Below, piece after piece: positions 6,827-14,268 of a DNA stretch of 19,008 nt. The translations under genes and the position numbers were made by a program. Below the pieces are notes generated by a model, which was not told where the DNA came from, made no database searches, and saw only the letters and a program-made list of their open reading frames with translations. Position 1 is the stretch's first letter; every line of letters begins with the position of its first letter. The DNA comes from JABMRP01 sp964444795 (GTDB taxonomy: Bacteria > Planctomycetota > Planctomycetia > Pirellulales > Thermoguttaceae). The stretch spans positions 1-19,008 of the forward strand of contig CAYUIQ010000179.1 in assembly GCA_964444795.1 (NCBI GenBank), given 5' to 3'.

Positions 6827-9190
6827 CTATTCCACCTGCCACTCAAGAGCCATCGCCGAGTGAGCCGGCAGCGTGAATCGGTGGCCGGAGGCGAAGTTCT
6901 CCACCGCGTCCTCCACCAGCCGCACCTGCTGATTGGGCTGCTCGAACTCGTTGTTAGCGGTGACGGCCTCGCTCACCAGTCGCCACCGTTTGGTGGTGCC
7001 GCCGTTGACCTTGCCGTCGAATGCCACGGCCACGGGGTGGGCCTCGGCCACGTCGATATTCAATAGGACGAGGCCGCGACGGTCGCCGTCCCGGAAAGCG
7101 TAACTCCACAGGACCGGCAGTGGGCCATAGTCCTCCACCTCGCCGCGATAACGGAATTTGCCCCGGCCGGTAAACGTCGGCTCGTCGTGGGAGTGGACCG
7201 TTTCGACGAGTTGGCCACCCATCACGCGGTTGGCCAGCGCGCAGGCGAGAAACGTGGGCCGGTACCGCTCCTTCCCCTGGCGCATGTTCAAGGCGGTGCC
7301 CCAGAGGCGCACCGGCCCGATGCCGTGGGCGTTGTAGCTGTGCTGCACTAGCGAGAAGAGGGCCTGCGTGCGCAGGTGGTGCTCTTTGAGCATCAGCAGC
7401 ATGTTGCCGCAGACGTTCAGCCCGCCGCCAATGCTGGTGACGATCTTGTTGCGCGGCTCGAGCGGGCCGTCGCCGTGGGTGATGTGGTGGTTTACCTCAT
7501 AGATGGAAAGTTCGAGACGGTGTCTCCGGGCCAGTTCGAAGTTCTGATGCATGGCCCCTTCTTCGTCCATGGATCGAAAGATGGGCCAGGCAAAGGCCCA
7601 GCGGAAAAGTTTGGCGTCGGTGTCGAGGGCCGTCATGTCGTCCTTCGAGATGCTTTGAATGATGTACGGGGCAACGCCGAAGAGGTCGGTGTTGGGCACC
7701 CGGGGCATGATGCCGCCGTTCAGCCAGGAATTGGCTGCTTGCCCCGCCGCATGGAACAGGACGTTTGGCCGGTAGTGCGGCGACGCCTTGCCGGCGGCGA
7801 TCAGGTCGTCCCAGTAGTCGCGACCGTTGAAGCCACCGCACTGGTATGGCCCGGCGTTGTTCCAGGCCTCGTTGCCGAACTCCACGTGGATGTGGTCGAA
7901 GACCTCGGTCCACGGTTTCGAGTGGCCGAGCTCTGCCCGCCGCTTGCCGTAACCGACGTCGGCCGGCGCGCCGAGGTACTCCATGAAGCGGACCATTTCG
8001 TCCTTCGAGAGGGTTCCCGGCAGGCAGAACCATGGGTCGGCCCCGACGTGCTCGCAGAGGACGTACGTCTCGTGCAGGCTGTAGTCGTGCGTCGAGTGCC
8101 GCTCGTACGGCCCGACCTTTGTGGAACGCTGGCTGGCAAAAGCATGGCGGCTCAGGGGCGGGGCAAGCGTGTTGTCCAGCGTGCTGCCGCCCATCTGGAG
8201 GTTGCGAATGCACCCCGGCCGATAGGTCTTCAGCATCCGGACGCAATCGTCGCGGAACGCGGTGGGATTCGCGTCGCCCTCCATCCAAATCTCAACGTCG
8301 TCGAGCAGTAGGTCGCCTCCCTCGGCCTCGAACACGAACCGCAGGTGGGGATTGTCTCTCGGGCCTTCTGGTTCGGGCACGCCCGTGACGGAGAGGGCCT
8401 GGTCGTACTGCGTCCACTGGCCGGCCGGCTGCAGCGCCGCCGAATCGCCGTACTGGTCCGGGTCGGGCGCGATCGTGAGGCGCGGCTGGCCGCTGGTGGC
8501 CTTGGCCCAAAAACGGACGTGCCACTTGCCGTTCGTCTCACCGTAGCGCTGGTAGTGCGTGCCGAAGCGGTAATGGGCCTTGCCCGCCGAGCCGCGCAGG
8601 TTCAAAGCCGCGCAGCCGAACGCGCCGGAGTGCACGTCGCCGGTGGCGATCCGGTTGTGCTCCGAGCACCAGTAGCCGTCGAGCGTGTGCATCTGACCGT
8701 CACCCGTGCGGTCGGACTCGATCAGAAGGCCCATGTTGGGCTCGTCGGGCGTGAGCTGGCGGTCGTACTCGAAGTACATGAACTCTTTCATTTCTCCCTG
8801 GTGCTCGGCCCGGCGGGTGGAGATGCCCTTGATGCGGCCCGCGTTCCCGCGCGACGGACCGGAGAGGATCATGTATCGGCCGCCGTCGAGCATCATTTGC
8901 TTCCAGTCGTCGTTCAAACGGAACCAGGTCGCGGCGCCGTGGGCGTCGTTGACCGGTCCGAAATGGCACTGACGATAGGTCGTGCCCTCGAAGGTTTCGT
9001 GGGTCCGGAGCTTTGTCAGGACCGCGCCCGAGTAATACGCATCGCCACCGAGGTTGATCCCGAAGGGGACGGTCTCCTCAACAAGGGTCTTGTCGGTGAT
9101 GCGAATGACGGTGGGTTCCGCGCCGCGGACGGTCGCGGCTGTCAGGGCCACGATTGCCAGAAACGTTCCTCTAAGGCGTGAGATGCACAT
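6827..9190 (-). CDS. Secreted GH51-like (clan GH-A) glycosidase
   Basis: The product has 787 residues; the start at 9190 is preceded by AAGGA (9199-9203) at 8-nt spacing and followed by a signal peptide ending TVRGAEP. The N-terminal half (~25-310) looks like a beta-sandwich of the carbohydrate-binding type (WHVRFWAKA, LLLDDVEIW). The second half is a TIM barrel: HVEFGNEAWNN carries the NE acid/base Glu441, and LSIYEVNHH carries the candidate nucleophile Glu565, a spacing of 124 residues close to that in GH51 alpha-L-arabinofuranosidases. A C-terminal beta domain ends with LPAHSAMALEW, as in GH51/GH30-type enzymes. It is the second gene of an operon, 13 bp after a CE15-like esterase, which favours arabinoxylan or glucuronoxylan as substrate. 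Exact family and specificity are uncertain. Confidence 0.8.
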   Translation of the reverse strand: MCISRLRGTFLAIVALTAATVRGAEPTVIRITDKTLVEETVPFGINLGGDAYYSGAVLTKLRTHETFEGTTYRQCHFGPVNDAHGAATWFRLNDDWKQMMLDGGRYMILSGPSRGNAGRIKGISTRRAEHQGEMKEFMYFEYDRQLTPDEPNMGLLIESDRTGDGQMHTLDGYWCSEHNRIATGDVHSGAFGCAALNLRGSAGKAHYRFGTHYQRYGETNGKWHVRFWAKATSGQPRLTIAPDPDQYGDSAALQPAGQWTQYDQALSVTGVPEPEGPRDNPHLRFVFEAEGGDLLLDDVEIWMEGDANPTAFRDDCVRMLKTYRPGCIRNLQMGGSTLDNTLAPPLSRHAFASQRSTKVGPYERHSTHDYSLHETYVLCEHVGADPWFCLPGTLSKDEMVRFMEYLGAPADVGYGKRRAELGHSKPWTEVFDHIHVEFGNEAWNNAGPYQCGGFNGRDYWDDLIAAGKASPHYRPNVLFHAAGQAANSWLNGGIMPRVPNTDLFGVAPYIIQSISKDDMTALDTDAKLFRWAFAWPIFRSMDEEGAMHQNFELARRHRLELSIYEVNHHITHGDGPLEPRNKIVTSIGGGLNVCGNMLLMLKEHHLRTQALFSLVQHSYNAHGIGPVRLWGTALNMRQGKERYRPTFLACALANRVMGGQLVETVHSHDEPTFTGRGKFRYRGEVEDYGPLPVLWSYAFRDGDRRGLVLLNIDVAEAHPVAVAFDGKVNGGTTKRWRLVSEAVTANNEFEQPNQQVRLVEDAVENFASGHRFTLPAHSAMALEWQVE

Positions 9191-9203
9191 TGGGAAGATC
9201 CTT

Positions 9204-10790
9204 CTACAAGTTGGGCCAGCGTGTCTTGGAGGATTGGGCGGGAGAGCCCACAGCCTCCTTCAATGACCGACGCTCGCGCGGCGAAATTGACGAAACATCC
9301 TGATTCGAGTCCTCTTGCCACCGCATCTCCGCCCAACGGATGAAGTGTTCCACATTGGGGCCGTCCGTGTGACCGCCGGCGTGCTGACGCCAGGCGAGGG
9401 CGCCGTCGAGCATGTCGACGTTGACGCCCGGCATCTTCTCCTTCATGTGGTTGTCGCTGCGTCCGAGACCGCGCGCTCCGAGCAATCGGAAGACGGGCTG
9501 CGCCGCAATCGCGGCCATGAAGCTGCCCTGATGGTCGAGCCAATGTGCATCGCCTTTCTCGGGAACGCCGTGGCTGATGAATGTGAGGCGAGGGGCGCAA
9601 AGAGCGAGCGCCATGTGCGAATCGACGGGCAGGTCGTCGGCAGCGCGACGTCCGAAGGCCGACTGCTGGGCGGAGTACTTCAAATAGTCGCCGGCCATCC
9701 AGTGATATGCACCAGACGAGGCCAGATTCTCCAGGCTCTCGCCAAAGTTGCGACGATACAACTTAGTTCCGCCGGCACCGGAGGACGCAATCAACCCCAT
9801 CGCGAGACGTTGATCGAAAGCCATGGCAACCAACGCCGCCTTACCGTAACGCGACACGCCCGCGATGCCGACTCGTTTGGCGTCGACTTCGGGTATGGTT
9901 TCGAGATAATCAAGCGCTCGCGAAGTGCCCCAACCCCACGCGCGCAGCGCCCCCCACTGATCCGGCTTTCGCGGTTGGCCAAGATTCGTGAGTCCGATGA
10001 TGCCGCGCGTCAGGCCGGCTCCGGTGGGCTCCGCATTCGGATCGGCACCCGGACCGAAACGACGCGGCTGCCATCCACCAGCGTCGTCCTGAACCGTTGA
10101 AGGATTCAGCGTCGCGCATCCCCACCCGGCGGCAATGAGCTCGTCTCGCTTCGACGGCGGCCGAGGGCCATCTCCAGAACGGCCAAAGCCGCCGAAGTTG
10201 AATCGTTCCAACTCAAACGGTGTCCAACCGAAGCTGATCAGGACAGGCACGGGCCCCTTGGCATCCTTTGGCAACGTCAGCGACATCGAGATGTTGACTC
10301 GGAGCTCAGGGCAGGCCGCGTTGTCAACAACGCCTACGAGTTGATTCTGGATCGCCGGCTTGCCTCCCGCCTCGACTTCACGCGTCTGTCGAACTTCCCA
10401 TCGGACTTTGGGAACATCTTCCGGAATACGTCCGTAGACCTCGTTTTCGAGCAACGCGACAATTTCGGGGCGACGCTTTTTCCACCACGTTTCAGGAGTG
10501 TCGACGTTCTCGCCGGTCGTCAGTCTCAGAATCTCAGGCAGTTCCGGGTAGGGATTGGCCTTAGCCTCGTCATAGTTGGCGGTGTTCGGGGCATCGGCAC
10601 TGGCGTTTCGGCCCGGACGCAATTTGGTAATCCCCAGTTGATCCAGCATGTTCTGGTGATCCTGCCGGGTCGTGAAGACGACAGCGGTTGGCCGATCGAC
10701 GGCTTCGCTGTCCTGTTGTGCAGAAGCAGTCAACGCGAAGGTCAGCGCAAGGGCGACAGCGAACGCATGAGACATGAGTCGGGTTGTCAT
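9204..10790 (-). CDS. Secreted CE15-like glucuronoyl esterase
   Basis: The product has 528 residues. I use the ATG at 10790, with GGAG about 8 nt upstream and signal peptide MTTRLMSHAFAVALALTFAL; an upstream in-frame start at 10856 would add 22 polar residues in front of the signal. The alpha/beta-hydrolase core has the CE15 nucleophile motif GVSRYGK (Ser313; family consensus G-C-S-R-x-G-K), RRNFGESLENL, and the catalytic His474 in AGGHTDGPN. CE15 enzymes split ester bonds between 4-O-methyl-glucuronic acid of xylan and lignin alcohols. The position holding the catalytic Glu in fungal members (ESGAGG) is Ser336 here (SSGAGG), as in bacterial variants that take the acid from another place. The next gene encodes a GH51-like glycosidase, consistent with xylan processing. 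Confidence 0.82.
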   Translation of the reverse strand: MTTRLMSHAFAVALALTFALTASAQQDSEAVDRPTAVVFTTRQDHQNMLDQLGITKLRPGRNASADAPNTANYDEAKANPYPELPEILRLTTGENVDTPETWWKKRRPEIVALLENEVYGRIPEDVPKVRWEVRQTREVEAGGKPAIQNQLVGVVDNAACPELRVNISMSLTLPKDAKGPVPVLISFGWTPFELERFNFGGFGRSGDGPRPPSKRDELIAAGWGCATLNPSTVQDDAGGWQPRRFGPGADPNAEPTGAGLTRGIIGLTNLGQPRKPDQWGALRAWGWGTSRALDYLETIPEVDAKRVGIAGVSRYGKAALVAMAFDQRLAMGLIASSGAGGTKLYRRNFGESLENLASSGAYHWMAGDYLKYSAQQSAFGRRAADDLPVDSHMALALCAPRLTFISHGVPEKGDAHWLDHQGSFMAAIAAQPVFRLLGARGLGRSDNHMKEKMPGVNVDMLDGALAWRQHAGGHTDGPNVEHFIRWAEMRWQEDSNQDVSSISPRERRSLKEAVGSPAQSSKTRWPNL

Positions 10791-11143
10791 CGAATTGCTC
10801 CGGTTGTCATTACCATCTGATGGGCCACGGTCTCGCTGGTTCGGAGTCCCTGGCAATAGCTTACACCGAGCGGACAGGCCCTACAAGGTTCTCGTGGGCG
10901 GTTTGTCAGGCCGAGGCGGCGGCTCGGCGCACGGCGCGTTTGCGACGGCGACCCGCCTGGGCTTCGCGCGATTCTTCTTCACGCTCCGTCAGCCGACGCA
11001 ACCTTCGCGGTGTTGGGGATTTTCAGCGTCACGCCGAACGCTTCCATGTCGCCAACTCGACGAGGTGGTCAACTTGACGGCGACATCAGCTATACTCTAT
11101 ATCAGTCAGACTGGAACCTGTGCGCCCGTCGAAGGATAAGGTG
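10791..11143. other. Intergenic region between divergent genes
   Basis: This 353-bp stretch separates the CE15 operon from the rightward esterase locus. On the minus strand a short Arg/Glu-rich frame without a start (about 11017-10906, containing LTEREEESREAQAGRRR) and an overlapping frame (FGVTLKIPNTAKV) could be remnants of a decayed gene, but I recognise neither. The right end holds the promoter-like sequence listed separately. I found no convincing promoter for the leftward operon. Confidence 0.4.
11074..11103 (+). promoter_or_regulatory. Possible sigma70-type promoter
   Basis: TTGACG (11074-11079) and TATATC (11098-11103) are separated by 18 bp, in an AT-rich patch 40 bp before ATG 11144. 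The -35 matches 5 of 6 consensus bases and the -10 matches 4 of 6. TATACT at 11091-11096 is an alternative -10 but has no -35 at proper distance. Confidence 0.4.
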
Positions 11144-11269
11144 ATGAGGCTTTTCAGAATCGCAGGAGTGGGAGTTCTTCTAGCTCTGTCGGCCCGAGTT
11201 GCAGTCGGTGGCGGGGCGACGGCAACGATGACCACGGCCCAATCGGCTCTTTCGAAAGGTAATGTGAAG
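11144..11269 (+). pseudogene. Orphan signal-peptide leader fused in frame to the esterase gene
   Basis: ATG 11144 has a good Shine-Dalgarno (AAGGA at 11132-11136) and starts a complete-looking signal peptide (MRLFRIAGVGVLLALSARVA) followed by a short low-complexity stretch (GGGATATMTTAQSALSKGNVK). Then, in the same frame, comes a second Met at 11270 that begins another export signal. The simplest reading is that this is the surviving 5' end of a different secreted-protein gene joined to the esterase. It could instead be an unusual N-terminal extension of the esterase. Confidence 0.45.
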
Positions 11270-12034
11270 ATGACGAAAGACAACTGTCTCAAGCCCTTCC
11301 AATGCGTAGGGCAGGCAATCGCGCTGCTGGTTCTCCTTCTTGGCATTCGCACGAGCGCCGTCGCCTCGGAGAGCCGAGAGCATGTGATTGAGCGGACCTA
11401 CTCCACGGTGCTGCGTTATCGTTGAGTTGTGACAGTCCCCGATAAGTATGAGGCGGCTCCCGGCCGTTCGTGGCCTATGGTTCTGTTTCTCCATGGTGGG
11501 GGAGCTCCGAAGCCCGAGACTCTCAAGCAATCGATTCGCTGGCTTTCCGATCTCCCCGCGATCATCGTGGCACCGATCTGTCCGCCTTCGCCGGACGGCC
11601 CGCGCCACACAAATTGGAACTGGAAGATGCTGGGCGAAGTGGTCAGAGAGATAAGCTCGCGATATCGCGTCGACTCGGATATGCGATCGGTTATCGGTTT
11701 CAGTATGGGCGGTTCCGGTGCGTGGGAGTTGCCGTTCCACGAGCAGAAGCTGTTCACGAAGTCCGTGGTCATTGCCGGAGTATGCCATCCGTGGTCTCTG
11801 CGGCATTTCCCAAAGATCCAGGTATGGGCCTTCGTCGGCGCCGAGGACTACATGCGGAAGGAGCAGCAGGAGACCGTCTCGTCTGCCAAGCGGTTCGGTG
11901 TGGACGTTGTTGAAACTGTTTGGGTGGGCGCAGACCACGGGAAAATTTTCAGGAATACCAGGTCCTATCAACGAATGCTGGATTGGCTGGTAAGAGATGA
12001 GGATTTGAGGTTGGGAGGAACGATAGAAGAATAG
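11270..12034 (+). pseudogene. Secreted alpha/beta-hydrolase esterase interrupted by an in-frame TGA
   Basis: ATG 11270, preceded by AAAGG, opens a signal peptide (MTKDNCLKPFQCVGQAIALL to about ASA) and the family start HVIERTYSTVLRYR. A TGA stands at 11423-11425, and the same frame continues directly as VVTVPDKYEAAP and WPMVLFLHGGG to the TAG at 12032-12034. Counted through the stop it has 254 codons. The second part has a full triad: Ser145 in GFSMGG, Asp in VGAEDYM, His in GADHGK, as in the prolyl-oligopeptidase/PHB-depolymerase-like esterases of planctomycetes. The stop separates export signal from catalytic domain. GTG 11429, four bases after the stop, could restart translation, but the product would stay in the cytoplasm. 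A recent nonsense mutation, readthrough, or a sequencing error are all possible. Confidence 0.72.
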
Positions 12035-12145
12035 CCAATCGACCGGCCGTTCCGGCTTCGTCGCCCGATAGTCCTCATATGCCGTATCCCCCCCGGCGCC
12101 TCAATTCGGCGGCAACGCCACTTGGGAATACCGAAAAGGCTCAAT

Positions 12146-13825
12146 ATGCACGCGATTACAGGAGCGTTCCAAAAGCGTTTGCGTTGCCTGATCGTCACGA
12201 CGGTGGCACTCGTTGGCGGGATGAGCACACTGGCCGAGCCGCCTGCAAGGCAGGAGCAGCCAAAGTCGTCCGTAGACGATACCGAAGGCACTTTCGACGA
12301 AACCAAACTCACGGAGCGTTTCGGTGAGCAAGAATTCCGACCGAAAGGCGGGTTCATTCTCAGGATGGGCCAAAGGCTCCCCGATCTGGTCTGGGAGCAT
12401 CCCGAGTTGGTAGTCAAAGTCATCGACGATCTCACGATCCCCACACGTTGGTTCAACGAGCGTTTTGAGGAAGTCAAGACCGCAAACGAACTTGGACGGT
12501 ACTACGCCTATGGCGAGGCGCCCTCTCCCACGGGCCCTGTGCTTCGGCGAGCGATGACTTGTTGCTGCGTGGAAGACGGCGTGAACTTGCTGCTCCTTGC
12601 CGAGAAACACACTCCTTCGTTCCAGCGCTCACCAGATCCCGATCGCAATCGCGCCCAAAACGACGCCGTGTTGCGCAGGTGGCGAACCTCCGAAGAGGGT
12701 GCCGTCGAACTGGCCGCGCTGTTGGAAGCGAGTCAACAGACGGGGCCCGTGCGACACGGCCAATGGCAGATGGAGAACGCTACCCGTCACGTCCGCCTGA
12801 AGCGGAGACTGATGGGCCTGGATGGCAAGCCTCCGGTGAAAGTGACCGCCAGGCCGCTGCAGGGAGAACCGGCGCCCGTCTTGCGGAACGCCCCGCTAGA
12901 GCAGGCAGAGATTGCCGAGGCAGGTGTGGAGGAGATCGAACGCAAGTTAGACCAGTGGTATGCCTCGTCACTGGAACCGATGGCCGTCGTGATCGCCCGC
13001 AATGGCGTCATTGTTCTTGCCAAGGGATACGGGACACTGGACGGAGAACCGGTCACCGTGGACACGCCCATGCTGCTGCACTCGGCCATGAAGCCCTTGC
13101 TGGGGCTTCAACTGGCGATGTGCGTCGACCGCGGGATCGTGCGGCTGGATGAACCGATCGGCAACTACCTGCCCGACTTCAACACGCCGGGGGACCGTAA
13201 CCTCACCTTCCGGGCCGCGCACGTTCACGTCACCGGTGTTCATTTTCCCTGGGAGCTTGCCTTTTCGCGACTATTCTACTTCCATACCTGGCACGAAAGC
13301 CTGATCGCCCATTGCAGGCGAGAGTGGGCACCCGGGGTCAGGCATCGCTATGGAGTCGTCGGCATCATCCTATCTGTCAGGGCCTTGGAGTTGATACGAG
13401 GAAGAAACTACTGGGACGCGATGGAGCGAGACCTCTTCGAGCCGCTGGGAATCCGCAACGTGTTGCCGGGTGGAACGGGCTTCTCCGCGGAGAACCTGGC
13501 TCGGATCGGAGTGTTGCTGGACAATCATGGCAAATACGGAAAGTGGGAATTGATTTCCGAGGAAACCTACCAAGCGATTCTGCCCACGTCGCTGGAGCCC
13601 TATTTCCCCGCCGTCAAGATGAAATACGGCATCGGACTGCGAGACGAGGGTAAGCACTTGGGACCCGGTAGCTACGGCCACGGCGGCGGATGTGGGACGC
13701 AACTGATCGTCAATCCCGACAAGCACGTCGTCTTCGCGATGGTTCGCAATCAGCGCGGAAGGGAATTCAAGGAACACCTGTCGGAAGTGATGGCGGAATT
13801 GCTAGGCATCGTTCCCACTCGCTGA
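12146..13825 (+). CDS. Secreted serine hydrolase of the beta-lactamase/penicillin-binding fold with an extra N-terminal domain
   Basis: The product has 559 residues. ATG 12146 follows AAAAGG at about 6 nt and leads into a signal peptide (FQKRLRCLIVTTVALVGGMS); a TTG at 12122 is in frame but less likely. Residues ~265-559 match the class C beta-lactamase-like family (PF00144): SAMK gives nucleophile Ser313 and Lys316, GHGGG gives the third motif near His512. The second motif, normally Y-x-N, reads Tyr402-Gly-Val. Residues ~35-260 form an additional domain (LPDLVWEHPELVVK, RWFNERFEEV, GRYYAYGE) with a TCCCV triple cysteine. Such proteins are usually esterases or peptidases, not antibiotic-resistance enzymes. 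It lies 111 bp after the broken esterase on the same strand. Confidence 0.82.
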   Translation: MHAITGAFQKRLRCLIVTTVALVGGMSTLAEPPARQEQPKSSVDDTEGTFDETKLTERFGEQEFRPKGGFILRMGQRLPDLVWEHPELVVKVIDDLTIPTRWFNERFEEVKTANELGRYYAYGEAPSPTGPVLRRAMTCCCVEDGVNLLLLAEKHTPSFQRSPDPDRNRAQNDAVLRRWRTSEEGAVELAALLEASQQTGPVRHGQWQMENATRHVRLKRRLMGLDGKPPVKVTARPLQGEPAPVLRNAPLEQAEIAEAGVEEIERKLDQWYASSLEPMAVVIARNGVIVLAKGYGTLDGEPVTVDTPMLLHSAMKPLLGLQLAMCVDRGIVRLDEPIGNYLPDFNTPGDRNLTFRAAHVHVTGVHFPWELAFSRLFYFHTWHESLIAHCRREWAPGVRHRYGVVGIILSVRALELIRGRNYWDAMERDLFEPLGIRNVLPGGTGFSAENLARIGVLLDNHGKYGKWELISEETYQAILPTSLEPYFPAVKMKYGIGLRDEGKHLGPGSYGHGGGCGTQLIVNPDKHVVFAMVRNQRGREFKEHLSEVMAELLGIVPTR

Positions 13826-13829
13826 ATTC

Positions 13830-13955
13830 ACCGGCCAAGACTGATGCCCCCACATATTCATTTGCCTCCAGATTCATCGCTCTCTCGTCCAGAACGCGCT
13901 TCCCATCAATCTTCAGATTCTCGAAGCGGATAAGCGCTCCGCCCTTGGTGGAGAT
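13830..13955 (-). pseudogene. C-terminal fragment of an unidentified protein, antisense
   Basis: On the minus strand 42 codons read as a plausible beta-strand-rich protein end: STKGGALIRFENLKIDGK, then MNLEANEYVGAS. The pattern (FEN-x-x-I-x-GK ... N-x-x-V) resembles the last strands of secreted beta-helix or beta-sandwich carbohydrate-active proteins. The frame runs on into the antisense of the serine hydrolase, so the original stop is gone. It is recognisable only as protein-like sequence; the family is not certain. Confidence 0.35.
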
Positions 13956-14250
13956 CAATCACCGGGCCGATCCCGACGGCCGGTTCGAGTGGATCAGTCT
14001 CTACAACCATTCCGGCCAGCGCGGCCTGGCACTGCACCAGCCGGTCCCCATCCCGTCGATCGAGATCAGCCTGATGCCGCGGAAGCCCGTGCAAGCCGTT
14101 CGCTGCCTTCAGGCCGACCGTGAATTGCCGATAAACAAGCACGACGACGGTCGCGTCACCGTGACCGTGCCGCGTTTGGACCTATACGAGATTGTCGTCT
14201 TTCAGTTCGGCGAGGAGAACTCCGACCCTCGGCAAGAAACGAGCCTCTGA
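13945..14250 (+). pseudogene. 3' remnant of a secreted glycosidase-like gene
   Basis: The plus frame from about 13945 to the TGA at 14248-14250 reads LVEINHRADPDGRFEWISLY, then NHSGQRG, PIPSIEISLMP, and GRVTVTVPRLDLYEIVVFQF. This is a coherent C-terminal beta domain like that ending many clan GH-A glycosidases and hypothetical planctomycete hydrolases (a hydrophobic body, then VPRL-x-x-YE-x-VV-x). The frame is open further upstream but that sequence is not protein-like and is instead antisense to the fragment at 13830-13955. There is no start codon context or Shine-Dalgarno, so this is a 5'-deleted gene. The parent family cannot be fixed from the tail alone. Confidence 0.5.
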
Positions 14251-14268
14251 CATGAACATTGCAGTTGG

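Noticed and set aside
7376..8311. A 311-codon plus-strand frame opposite the GH51-like gene
   Set aside because: Antisense shadow with Val/Glu/Arg/Gly-rich composition and no motif; the minus-strand frame has a signal peptide and catalytic motifs.
10906..11017. Arg/Glu-rich minus-strand frame as a transposase remnant
   Set aside because: It is short, has no start and no recognisable motif, and no inverted repeats or target duplication border it.
11423..11425. Selenocysteine at the in-frame TGA
   Set aside because: I see no clear SECIS-like hairpin just downstream, and this esterase family has no catalytic Cys or Sec at that place.
12122..12145. A TTG start for the serine hydrolase
   Set aside because: No Shine-Dalgarno precedes it, whereas ATG 12146 has AAAAGG at good spacing and starts the signal peptide.
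12146..13825. An antibiotic-resistance beta-lactamase
   Set aside because: The Y-x-N motif is missing, there is a large extra domain, and planctomycete members of this fold are usually esterases or peptidases.
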